Source of the DNA: Alphaproteobacteria bacterium
GTDB taxonomy: Bacteria; Pseudomonadota; Alphaproteobacteria; ATCC43930; CGMCC-115725
Direction of reading: 5' to 3'
DNA: 8,644 nt
Assembly (NCBI GenBank): GCA_030039815.1
Contig: JASHUW010000505.1
Location: 1-8,644 of the forward strand
This document shows, piece by piece, positions 1 through 5,729 of this stretch (positions are counted from its first letter, which is position 1; each line of letters opens with the position of its first letter). A program made the translations under genes and the position numbers. The notes under the pieces were generated by a model that did no database searches, was not told the origin of the DNA, and saw only the letters and a program-made list of their open reading frames with translations.

Positions 1-126
1 CGCCGCGAAAAGCGTACCTACGAGATCGTTCACGAGCGCGCGGTGGAGCGCGAGTTCGCCAACGCCTTGCGCCGCAGCCAGGCTGAGATCGACGAATTGC
101 TGCAACGCGTGAACAAAACGCCGTAA
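1..126 (+). CDS. fliJ: Probable flagellar export coiled-coil protein FliJ, C-terminal fragment
   Basis: Partial gene: only the last 41 residues before a TAA stop are in the window. They are strongly charged and predicted helical, with no proline or glycine until the final few residues. They contain the pattern RRSQAEIDELLQR, which resembles the C-terminal 'R.EQ.E.DE...R' signature of FliJ. FliJ is a small cytoplasmic coiled-coil protein that works with the FliI ATPase, escorts chaperone-substrate complexes and contacts FlhA. The position just ahead of fliL in the same orientation supports this, since fliJ lies near fliL in many proteobacterial clusters, usually with fliK between them. No FliK-like glutamine-rich hook-length domain is seen here. 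Identity rests on a short tail plus context. The main alternative is another helical flagellar protein such as FliH, or an unrelated coiled coil. Confidence 0.6.
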   Translation, partial: RREKRTYEIVHERAVEREFANALRRSQAEIDELLQRVNKTP

Positions 127-158
127 CGGAGACGTGACGTAAACCGGAATTTTGCGCA

Positions 159-704
159 ATGACCGACATCGACCAGGCAGCGGCGCTCGATCTCGACGAG
201 CCGCGTGGTCGCAGCCCTCTCGTCAAGTGGGGGCTGATTGGTGTCGTCGTGCTCGCGCTGATCGGCGGTGGCGGTGCGGTCTGGTACTTCTTCCTCGGCG
301 GCAGCGCGCATTTCGGCGCCCACCCGGAAAAGCCGGCCGAGGCGCCGCTGCCATATTTCATGGATCTGAAGCCGTTCGTCGTGAGCCTGCCGAGCAGCTC
401 CGGCACGCCGCATTTCGTCCAGTTGGGGATCAGCCTGCAGCTGCCTCGTGCCGCCGCCGGAGAGATGATCACCGCCGTGCTGCCGGAAATCCAGGACGCC
501 ATGCGCCAGACCCTTCTTGGCTTCAAGAGCGACGATCTGCAAACCCCCGATGGCGTCAACAAGGTGCGCAAGATCATGAAGGAGCACCTTAACGAGGTGA
601 TGGTAAGGGTGCTGGGTTCGGAACGCATCGCCAAGTTGACCGACGGCACCGGCAGCCAGGATTTCATCCAGAACATTCTGTTCAGCACGCTGATCGTCGA
701 ATGA
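159..704 (+). CDS. fliL: Flagellar basal body-associated protein FliL
   Basis: 181-residue single-pass inner-membrane protein of normal FliL length. A short acidic cytoplasmic N-terminus is followed by one membrane segment at about residues 22-46, then a Pro/Ala-rich linker and a periplasmic domain. That domain starts with 'YFMDLKPFVVSLP' (about 66-78) and ends with 'DFIQNILFSTLIVE', close to the typical FliL ending. In the family FliL forms a ring around the MotA/MotB stator and supports torque generation and, in some species, swarming. The ATG at 159 is the first in-frame start after the upstream stop and keeps the membrane anchor. A clear Shine-Dalgarno is not visible: the nearest purine stretch, GGAGA near 128, is too far, so coupling to the upstream gene is likely. 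The next gene is fliO, not fliM. Confidence 0.95.
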   Translation: MTDIDQAAALDLDEPRGRSPLVKWGLIGVVVLALIGGGGAVWYFFLGGSAHFGAHPEKPAEAPLPYFMDLKPFVVSLPSSSGTPHFVQLGISLQLPRAAAGEMITAVLPEIQDAMRQTLLGFKSDDLQTPDGVNKVRKIMKEHLNEVMVRVLGSERIAKLTDGTGSQDFIQNILFSTLIVE

Positions 705-734
705 CGTTTCGCATTCTCACGCCCGAGGTCCGAC

Positions 735-1067
735 GTGCCGTATGACGCGGACGGACTTGGCTCGCTGTCGCTCACTCTCGGCATCATCGTGCTGCTGCTG
801 TGGGGCGGCATCTGGGCGATGCGCCGGATGCGACCCGGAGTGGGGCTCGGCAATGCGCGCGACTGCACGATCTTGCGCTCGCTCGCTCTGGGTCCACGCG
901 AGCGGCTGCTCGTGGTCGAAGTTGGCGCGAGGCAGCTTGTGATCGGGATCGGCTCGGCTTCGGTGTCGCTCATTTGCGAGCTCGACGAGAAGTTGCCGAC
1001 GGCGGTGGGCGACGACAGGTTCGGCGAGGCGATCAGGAAAGCGGTGGGGCGATGGCGCGGCGGCTGA
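735..1067 (+). CDS. fliO: Flagellar biosynthesis protein FliO
   Basis: 110-residue small membrane protein, in the usual FliO range. It has one hydrophobic segment at about residues 11-29 followed by the basic stretch 'MRRMRPG'. The cytoplasmic domain carries the recognisable pattern 'LRSLALGPRERLLVVEVG' and 'LVIGIG', the FliO/MopB signature. FliO is a non-structural chaperone that stabilises and helps assemble FliP in the inner membrane. The start is a GTG at 735 preceded by a GAGG-type ribosome site about 7 nt upstream. An ATG seven bases later is in another frame and gives no FliO-like protein. Its 3' end overlaps fliP by 16 bp, so the two are probably translationally coupled, as fits their physical partnership. 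Confidence 0.92.
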   Translation: MPYDADGLGSLSLTLGIIVLLLWGGIWAMRRMRPGVGLGNARDCTILRSLALGPRERLLVVEVGARQLVIGIGSASVSLICELDEKLPTAVGDDRFGEAIRKAVGRWRGG

Positions 1068-1804
1068 TCCTGGGGCTGGCGGCCATGCTGGTGTTCGTGG
1101 CGCTCGGCTGCGCCGTAGCGCATGCCGCGAGCATCGGCGCACTCGACATGCAACCAAACGGGCACGGCGGACAAACCTACACGGTGCCGGTGCAGCTGCT
1201 GTTGCTGATGGCGGGGCTAGTATTCCTGCCGGCCATCCTCCTCACCATGACCTCGTTCACCCGCATCATCATCGTGCTGTCGCTGCTACGCCAGGCGCTG
1301 GGGTTGACGCAGACCCCGCCCAATCAGGTGCTGATCGGTCTGGCGTTGTTCCTGACGATGTTCGTTATGGGGCCGGTCTTCACCAAGGTCGGCAGCGACG
1401 CGCTGCAGCCAATGCTCGACAACAAGATCACCACCGAGGAGGCGGTGACCAAGGCCGAGGGGCCGCTGCGCGAGTTCATGCTCAAGCAGACGCGGCGCGA
1501 CGATCTGGGCCTGTTTTTGAAGCTTGCCGGTGGCAAGACCTACGACAACGCCAGCGACGTGCCGTTCTCGGTGCTGGTGCCGGCTTTCGTGACATCGGAA
1601 CTGAAGACCGGGTTCCAGATCGGCTTTCTGATTTTCCTGCCCTTTCTCGTGATCGATATCGTCGTCGCCGCGGTGATGATGTCGTTGGGCATGATGCTGT
1701 TGTCGCCGACGAGCGTGTCGCTGCCGCTCAAGCTCGCGTTGTTCGTGCTGGTCAACGGTTGGACGTTGGTGATCGGCTCGCTCGCCGAGGGGTTCTTGCG
1801 GTGA
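1052..1804 (+). CDS. fliP: Flagellar export gate protein FliP
   Basis: 250 residues, standard FliP length. It has a cleavable signal peptide (about 1-25, ending AVAHA), then membrane segments at about 46-66, 92-112, 186-211 and 222-246. Between the second and third lies the periplasmic loop 'EGPLREFMLKQTRRDDLGLF' (136-155). Family hallmarks are 'MTSFTRIIIVLSLLRQALG' (65-83) and 'VPAFVTSELKTGFQIGF' (176-192). FliP forms the pentameric core of the FliP5Q4R1 export gate. The ATG at 1052 is chosen because it begins the signal peptide; the frame stays open upstream to about 800, but that stretch is fliO read in another frame. The conserved 'VDGW' near the C-terminus reads VNGW here (N235). It overlaps fliO by 16 bp and shares GTGA with fliQ. 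Confidence 0.98.
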   Translation: MARRLILGLAAMLVFVALGCAVAHAASIGALDMQPNGHGGQTYTVPVQLLLLMAGLVFLPAILLTMTSFTRIIIVLSLLRQALGLTQTPPNQVLIGLALFLTMFVMGPVFTKVGSDALQPMLDNKITTEEAVTKAEGPLREFMLKQTRRDDLGLFLKLAGGKTYDNASDVPFSVLVPAFVTSELKTGFQIGFLIFLPFLVIDIVVAAVMMSLGMMLLSPTSVSLPLKLALFVLVNGWTLVIGSLAEGFLR

Positions 1805-2070
1805 GCACGACCGACATCGTCAGCGCCGCGCGCGAGATGATGGGATTCGTGCTGATACTGTCCACGCCGTTTCTGCTGGCCGCGGTGGTGGCCAGCCTGG
1901 CGATCGGGCTGTTCCAGGCAGCAACCCGGATGAACGATCTGACCTTGAGCTTCGTGCCGCGGTTTTTCGCTGTACTGCTGATCCTTTTTCTTACCGCGTC
2001 ATGGGCTGGGGCGCGAATGACCGCCTATCTCGAGCGGGCGGCGGTGACGACGGCGCGGCTGCACGAGTGA
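1801..2070 (+). CDS. fliQ: Flagellar export gate protein FliQ
   Basis: 89 residues, the usual FliQ length. It forms a two-helix membrane hairpin at about 15-38 and 53-76. Between them is the highly conserved 'GLFQAATRMNDLTLSFVPRF' (36-55). In the family, four FliQ copies pack around FliP5R1 in the export gate. The start is the GTG at 1801, whose last base plus the next form part of the fliP stop (GTGA, 4-bp overlap). The frame is open further upstream to an ATG at 1759, but that extension would be fliP sequence read in another frame and lengthen the protein beyond the family size. The 4-bp overlap implies translation by ribosomes terminating on fliP. Confidence 0.97.
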   Translation: MSTTDIVSAAREMMGFVLILSTPFLLAAVVASLAIGLFQAATRMNDLTLSFVPRFFAVLLILFLTASWAGARMTAYLERAAVTTARLHE

Positions 2071-2074
2071 GCCG

Positions 2075-2863
2075 GTGCTGAGCTTTACCGATGCCGAGCT
2101 CACCCGCTGGATTGGCCAGTTCTTCTGGCCATTTCTGCGCATCCTGGCGCTGTTTAGCGCCGCCCCGGCCTTCAATTCGGTGTCGATCCCGGTGCGCGCA
2201 AAGGTGGCGCTCGCCTTTGTTATCGCCGTGGCAGTCGCCGGCTCGGTCAGCCAAACCGCGCCGCTCGACCTTTCCTGGGCGACCGTCGAACTTACCGCCG
2301 AACAGGTGCTGGTCGGCCTCGCGATCGGCTTCGCGATGCAGCTGACGCTGACCGCGATGACGCTTGCCGGCGAGTTCGTCGGCATGCAGATGGGGTTCGG
2401 CTTCGCCAGCCTGTTTGACTTTCAGAGCGGGTTTCAAGTGCCCGTGATGGGCAATTTCTTCAGCCTAGTGGCGCTGCTGTTGTTTATCGCGCTGAATGGC
2501 CATCTCGTGCTGCTGGGCGTGCTGATGAAGAGTTTCACGATCGTGCCGATCGCGGTCGGCAGCGGCATCAGCGCCACCGGATGGCGGACGCTGGCGCGGG
2601 CCGGGGCGGTGCTGTTCGAAATGGGGGTCTGGCTCGCTCTGCCGGTCATCGCCGTGCTGCTGGCGACGCATCTCGCGGTCGGCTTCGTGTCGCGCGTTGC
2701 GCCGCAATTCAATGTCATGTCGGTTGGCTTTTCGGTCTTTATGTGGGTCGGGATAGCCTCGGTGATCGCGCTGATCCCGTTCTTCGTGCCGGCGGTTGAG
2801 CACATCATCGAGACCGGGCTCGCGCTGATCTCGGCCGTGTTGCGCGGTAGCGCCCAGCCATGA
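2075..2863 (+). CDS. fliR: Flagellar export gate protein FliR
   Basis: 262-residue polytopic membrane protein of normal FliR length. Recognisable blocks are 'FFWPFLRILALFSAAPAF' (16-33) with the conserved PxLR/aaP pattern, 'GEFVGMQMGFGFASLFDF' (99-116), 'ALNGHLVLLGVLMKSF' (139-154) and 'APQFNVMSVGF' (209-219). One FliR completes the FliP5Q4R1 gate and contacts FlhB. Translation starts at GTG 2075, four bases after the fliQ stop; the next in-frame start would remove the first conserved helix. Two usually conserved prolines are changed: the expected 'DP' reads DF (F116) and the expected 'GFP' reads GFS (S220). It shares ATGA with flhB. Confidence 0.97.
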   Translation: MLSFTDAELTRWIGQFFWPFLRILALFSAAPAFNSVSIPVRAKVALAFVIAVAVAGSVSQTAPLDLSWATVELTAEQVLVGLAIGFAMQLTLTAMTLAGEFVGMQMGFGFASLFDFQSGFQVPVMGNFFSLVALLLFIALNGHLVLLGVLMKSFTIVPIAVGSGISATGWRTLARAGAVLFEMGVWLALPVIAVLLATHLAVGFVSRVAPQFNVMSVGFSVFMWVGIASVIALIPFFVPAVEHIIETGLALISAVLRGSAQP

Positions 2864-3996
2864 GCGACACCTACGACGCGGGCAGTCGCACCGAGCAAGC
2901 AACCCCGCGGCGGCTGCAGCGGGCGCGCGAGGAGGGCTCGGTTGTTCGCGCCCACGCTGTCGCTGGCGCAGCCGTTCTGGTTGCCGGCGCGGTAATGTTG
3001 CTGCTTGCCGGGGCGAAGCTCATCGATCTGCTGGAATCCTCGCTTCGTCTCGGGCTCGCGCTGCAGCCCGAGATGATGCGCGAGCCGTCGCGGCTCACGG
3101 CCGTCGCAGGGCAGGTGGTTTGGCCGGGGATGATGATCCTCGTGCCGTTCCTGTTGATCTTGGCTGGGATCGGCTTTGTCGCCGATCTTGTGGTCGGTGG
3201 CTGGGTCATCTCGACAACGCCGATCACCCCCGACTTCACCCGCATCGACCCGTTGAAGGGGTTCGGTCGGCTGTTTTCGCGCGCCGCGCTGGCCGAGATC
3301 GTCAAGGCGCTCGTCAAGTTTGTCGTCATCGGCGTTATCGCCGCCTGGCTGATGAAGAGCTGGATTGCTGATTTCCTGCATATCGCGGCCGAGAGCTGGC
3401 CCTATGCGCCGCATCATGTCGCCGCGCTGTCGGGCGAGGTGTTCCTGATCCTCGCTACCGCGCTGGCGGCGGTGACGGTTCTGGAAGTGCCCTGGCAGGT
3501 CTGGCAGCACCGAGACCAGCTCAAGATGAGCCGGCAGGAGCTGAAGGACGAGCAGAAGGAGCAGGAAGGCAGCCCACAGACCAAGCGGCGCATTCGCGCC
3601 CTGCGCGTTAAGTTTGCCCGCGCCCGGATGATGACCGAGGTGCCGAAGGCCGATGTCGTCGTCGTCAATCCGGAGCACTTTGCCGCAGCCTTGGCCTACC
3701 GCGAGGACCGCATGCGGGCGCCGCGCCTTGTCGCGAAGGGCACCGGTCTCATCGCGCTCCGCATCCGTGCGGTGGCCGAGGAGCATGGCGTCGCGGTGGT
3801 CGAGGCGCCGCCGCTTGCGCGCTCGATGAACCGCTTTGTCGAGCTCGGCGACGAGATCCCGGTCGGTCTCTACCGGGCCGTGGCCGAGGTGCTCGCCTAT
3901 GTCTACAAGCTGCGCGCGGCGCGCGAGGACGGCGCGCTGCCTCCCCCGTTGCCGCAGGATGGTCGTTTCGATCCGCCGGAGGAATTCGATGCGTAG
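2860..3996 (+). CDS. flhB: Flagellar export switch protein FlhB
   Basis: 378 residues, matching typical FlhB. The N-terminus 'RTEQATPRRLQRAREEG' (10-26) is the family entry motif. Membrane segments lie at about 33-52, 88-112, 148-168 and 186-208. The linker (about 215-240) is charged and leads into the cytosolic autocleavage domain. The cleavage motif is NPEH at 270-273, where the family has NPTH; the scissile Asn-Pro and the His are intact. After it come 'VAKGTGLIALRIRAVAEEHG' (293-312) and 'LYRAVAEVLAYVYKLR', then a proline-rich tail. FlhB autocleavage lets the export gate switch from rod/hook to filament substrates, under FliK control. It starts within ATGA, overlapping the fliR stop. It is the last gene of the + strand operon and converges on flgN. 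Confidence 0.98.
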   Translation: MSDTYDAGSRTEQATPRRLQRAREEGSVVRAHAVAGAAVLVAGAVMLLLAGAKLIDLLESSLRLGLALQPEMMREPSRLTAVAGQVVWPGMMILVPFLLILAGIGFVADLVVGGWVISTTPITPDFTRIDPLKGFGRLFSRAALAEIVKALVKFVVIGVIAAWLMKSWIADFLHIAAESWPYAPHHVAALSGEVFLILATALAAVTVLEVPWQVWQHRDQLKMSRQELKDEQKEQEGSPQTKRRIRALRVKFARARMMTEVPKADVVVVNPEHFAAALAYREDRMRAPRLVAKGTGLIALRIRAVAEEHGVAVVEAPPLARSMNRFVELGDEIPVGLYRAVAEVLAYVYKLRAAREDGALPPPLPQDGRFDPPEEFDA

Positions 3997-4010
3997 AGGC
4001 TGGACCCGGT

Positions 4011-4373
4011 TCAGGCGGCGCCGAGCGCGTGCTGCGACGCGCGGTATTGCTCACTTCCGTCCGGATTATACGAGCGGTGCGGCTCCTGGCGGCGCAGCCT
4101 GTCGATGGCGGCGGTCAGGTGGCGCAGCATGGCGGCGCAGATGACCGCGTTTTGCTGATTGTACCGTGCCAGTGGTTGCAGCAGGTCGGGGTTCGGTCGC
4201 TTCGCGCCGGGAACCAGCGTGGCCTGATCGATCAGCTCTGCGATGAGCATCTTGCGCTGGGTTATCGCACCGATCGCCTCCGGCGCGCCGGATAGCAGCG
4301 TGCGGCGCTCTTCTTCGAGCACCTCGCGCAATTCGTCGATCAGTGAGGCGAGGCGCTCGGATGGAGTGCTCAT
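4011..4373 (-). CDS. flgN: Flagellar chaperone FlgN family protein
   Basis: 120-residue cytoplasmic, mostly helical protein. The N-terminal half has the FlgN layout: 'ELREVLEEERRTLLSG' (14-29, the L..EE...L pattern), then 'ITQRKMLIAELIDQ' (37-50), then 'YNQQNAVICAAMLRH' (71-85, the N..N pattern), and finally 'SYNPDGSEQ' (101-109), equivalent to the usual 'YG..G' tail. FlgN keeps the hook-filament junction proteins FlgK and FlgL soluble and delivers them to the export gate. It begins 9 bp after flgA on the same strand, the common flgA-(flgM)-flgN neighbourhood. No flgM is visible between them. The start ATG has only a weak GGCGG upstream, overlapping the end of flgA, which suggests coupling. 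Its stop lies 14 bp from the convergent flhB stop. Confidence 0.85.
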   Translation of the reverse strand: MSTPSERLASLIDELREVLEEERRTLLSGAPEAIGAITQRKMLIAELIDQATLVPGAKRPNPDLLQPLARYNQQNAVICAAMLRHLTAAIDRLRRQEPHRSYNPDGSEQYRASQHALGAA

Positions 4374-4382
4374 TTCAACCGC

Positions 4383-5093
4383 CTAGAAATTGATTTCGAC
4401 GCCGCCGTCGCGCGCTACCGTCGCCCGCAGCGTCTTCTGGCTGTCGGCGTTCTCGACCGTGATCGTGTCGCCGACCCGCCCGTCGTCGAGCGCCGTCGCA
4501 GTGGTCTTGATCGTCATCTCGGGGTCGGTCAGCGTCAGCATTACCCGCTGGCCGCGATGCACCGCAATCGGCAGATCGAGCTGCGGCGACAGGATCGGGG
4601 CGCCAGCGGTGAGACCGACGCGCAAGATCTTCCCCTCGACCTGACGCGGGTCGATGATCAATCCACCGGTGCCGGAAAGAGCATCGGCGCGACCTCGCGT
4701 CAGTTGCGCTGCGGTCAAAGCAGTGTTCGGCGGCAAATTCGTCGCGGCGACAACCGCCTCAACCCACTCATGCACATGAACCGGCACGTAAAGCGTCCAG
4801 TTCGGATCGGGGCATGTAACTTTGGCTGTCATCATTGCAGAATTGGTCGACGGCACATCCACATTGATATTGCTGCACGCCGGCAAACGAAGTCGCGAGT
4901 CAATCGTGCCGACTTCGACCTCGCCCTGCGCGCCGCGCATTGCCGCAAAGCGAGGCTCGATTGCTGCTTCGATTGCCGCACGAATAGACGCTTGATCTTG
5001 TATCTGATCTGCCAATGACCCACTAGTTTTGGCAAAAAGCAGGATAGCCGTGCCGGCAACAGCGATAGCGTTCTGCCTATACTTGCGGGCCAT
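4383..5093 (-). CDS. flgA: Flagellar P-ring assembly chaperone FlgA
   Basis: 236 residues, normal for FlgA. The signal peptide is about 1-28 (positively charged start, hydrophobic core 9-20, cleavage likely after SLA). The mature protein carries 'DSRLRLPACSN' (65-75) and 'CPDPNWTLYVPVHV' (94-107), both typical of proteobacterial FlgA. A SAF domain follows (about 113-175), then a beta-rich C-terminus with 'GQRVMLTL'. FlgA acts in the periplasm and is required for FlgI to assemble into the P ring. C73 and C94 could form a disulfide (inference). The frame stays open upstream to about 5600, but the ATG at 5093 is chosen: it has a strong AAGGGGA ribosome site about 7 nt upstream and begins the signal peptide. 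The longer version would run antisense through flgB. A candidate promoter lies just upstream. Confidence 0.95.
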   Translation of the reverse strand: MARKYRQNAIAVAGTAILLFAKTSGSLADQIQDQASIRAAIEAAIEPRFAAMRGAQGEVEVGTIDSRLRLPACSNINVDVPSTNSAMMTAKVTCPDPNWTLYVPVHVHEWVEAVVAATNLPPNTALTAAQLTRGRADALSGTGGLIIDPRQVEGKILRVGLTAGAPILSPQLDLPIAVHRGQRVMLTLTDPEMTIKTTATALDDGRVGDTITVENADSQKTLRATVARDGGVEINF

Positions 5094-5100
5094 CGCGAAT

Positions 5101-5107
5101 TCCCCTT
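5101..5107 (-). promoter_or_regulatory. Ribosome binding site deciding the flgA start
   Basis: On the minus strand this reads AAGGGGA, a strong anti-16S match about 7 nt before the ATG at 5093. It decides between this start and longer in-frame versions that lack a signal peptide at their N-terminus. Confidence 0.75.
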
Positions 5108-5115
5108 GCCTTTGA

Positions 5116-5129
5116 GCAAAAGTTTTTGC
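5116..5129. repeat. Palindrome at the predicted flgA transcription start
   Basis: Perfect 6-bp inverted repeat GCAAAA-GT-TTTTGC. It lies immediately downstream of the candidate -10 box of flgA and would cover the expected transcription start. That is a typical position for a repressor operator. The arms extend with one bulged base (TGA on the left, aTCA on the right). Its function is not known; a chance A/T-run palindrome is possible. Confidence 0.4.
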
Positions 5130-5157
5130 ATCATAACGAAAAATGGAAATTCGGCAA
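5130..5157 (-). promoter_or_regulatory. Candidate sigma70-type promoter for flgA-flgN
   Basis: On the minus strand there is a -35-like TTGCCG (5152-5157, 4/6 to TTGACA), a 16-bp spacer, and a -10-like TATGAT (5130-5135, 5/6 to TATAAT). It sits in an A+T-rich island (23 of 60 bases are G or C in 5101-5160) within G+C-rich DNA. The predicted start would be near 5122-5124, giving a leader of about 30 nt that includes the flgA ribosome site. This is by eye only. I found no convincing sigma54 (GG-N10-GC) site in this gap. Confidence 0.45.
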
Positions 5158-5268
5158 GTTAGGAAAATGTCCATTAGGCTTCGGGAAAGCGATCGCGCCG
5201 TCGGCGCGGTAATCGAACAGGCGGGTGCAATGAAGGTGCACCGCGCCGGCAAGTCGAGGCACGGGTAA
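5143..5268 (+). CDS. Speculative small ORF upstream of flgB, overlapping its start
   Basis: A 41-codon frame fills most of the flgA-flgB gap and ends in TAATG, its stop TAA (5266-5268) sharing a base with the flgB ATG. Possible starts are ATG at 5143 (no ribosome site), 5167 (AGGA only 2 nt upstream) and 5230 (AGGCGGG about 4 nt upstream, giving a 12-residue peptide). The product would be basic, ending in MKVHRAGKSRHG, and I recognise no family. Codon use is mixed: the first half lacks the G/C third-position bias of the neighbours, while the second half follows it better. The TAATG overlap could allow translational coupling to flgB. It does not look like FlgM, which also neighbours flgA in other genomes. 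It may well be a chance frame. Confidence 0.18.
   Translation: MEIRQVRKMSIRLRESDRAVGAVIEQAGAMKVHRAGKSRHG
5190..5215. repeat. G+C-rich inverted repeat in the flgB leader
   Basis: Perfect 7-bp arms CGCGCCG (5194-5200) and CGGCGCG (5202-5208) surround one central base. Outside them CGAT (5190-5193) pairs with ATCG (5212-5215) across a 3-nt bulge. As RNA it could fold as a 6-bp stem with a GTC loop about 60 nt before flgB; as DNA it could be a dimeric regulator site. It has no following T run, so it is not an intrinsic terminator. Confidence 0.4.
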
Positions 5269-5726
5269 TGGCAGCGACGATCGACACCAATCTCGAATTC
5301 TACCGTCAGGTGTTGGCGCTGCGCGCCTACCGCCAGGAGATTCTTTCGGCCGATATCGCCAATGCCAGCACGCCCGGCTTCAAGGCGGTCGATCTCGACT
5401 TCGCCGAGGCACTGAATGCGGCGACCTCGCGCCGGTCCGGCACGGACGTACCCGCCACCCCGAAGCGCATGTGGTTGGTCGACGACGCGCGCCAGATGGG
5501 CAACGTCACGGCGGGCGGTGCCGACGCGGCGACGCAATACGTCAAGTACCAGACGGGAACGGAGGTGACGCTCGACGGCAACAGCGTCGATCTCGACCAC
5601 GAAAAGGTCAACGCCGCCGACAACGCCGTACAGTACGAAGCGGCGGCCACCTTCGCCTCGCAGACGGTGCGCATGATGATGATCGCGATCACCGGCTCGG
5701 CGTCGCAGCAGTCGAGCGGGAGCTAA
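5268..5726 (+). CDS. flgB: Flagellar proximal rod protein FlgB
   Basis: 152 residues, slightly above the typical FlgB length of about 135-140. The N-terminal axial motif is 'LRAYRQEILSADIANASTPGFKA' split across residues 18-40, with the family's 'ANxxTPGFKA'. The C-terminal half holds 'LDGNSVDLDHEKVNAADNA' (102-120), the typical 'DGNtVd...E' block, then 'YEAAATFASQTVRMMMIAI'. FlgB forms part of the proximal rod and is an early export substrate. The ATG at 5268 has GAGG about 9 nt upstream. It is the first gene of the flgBCDEF operon, divergent from flgA. The extra length is mostly in the middle and in the Ser/Gln-rich tail 'SASQQSSGS'. Confidence 0.96.
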   Translation: MAATIDTNLEFYRQVLALRAYRQEILSADIANASTPGFKAVDLDFAEALNAATSRRSGTDVPATPKRMWLVDDARQMGNVTAGGADAATQYVKYQTGTEVTLDGNSVDLDHEKVNAADNAVQYEAAATFASQTVRMMMIAITGSASQQSSGS

Positions 5727-5729
5727 TCG

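Noticed and set aside
30..587. 185-codon minus-strand frame across fliJ and fliL
   Set aside because: Antisense shadow of fliL; Arg/His-rich composition typical of out-of-frame G+C-rich sequence.
800..1051. Longer fliP with an earlier start
   Set aside because: It would be fliO sequence read in another frame and would bury the signal peptide.
2434..3786. 450-codon open frame on the minus strand across fliR and flhB
   Set aside because: It lies antisense to two clearly conserved genes, has no recognisable domain, and long antisense frames are expected in G+C-rich coding DNA.
5118..5142. Sigma28-like AAAAGTTT-N9-AACGAAAA facing flgB
   Set aside because: The -35 part fits well, but the -10 half matches only 5 of 8 and the spacing is 2 bp too short. 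The similarity probably comes from A/T runs.
5224..5242. GGTGCA repeated 11 bp apart, the second copy within the palindrome GGTGCACC
   Set aside because: Helical-turn spacing is suggestive, but two 6-mers in G+C-rich DNA easily occur by chance and no further copy was noticed.
5094..5600. Upstream extension of the flgA frame, giving a 405-residue protein
   Set aside because: The extension runs antisense through flgB, and the internal ATG at 5093 has a strong ribosome site and starts a proper signal peptide.
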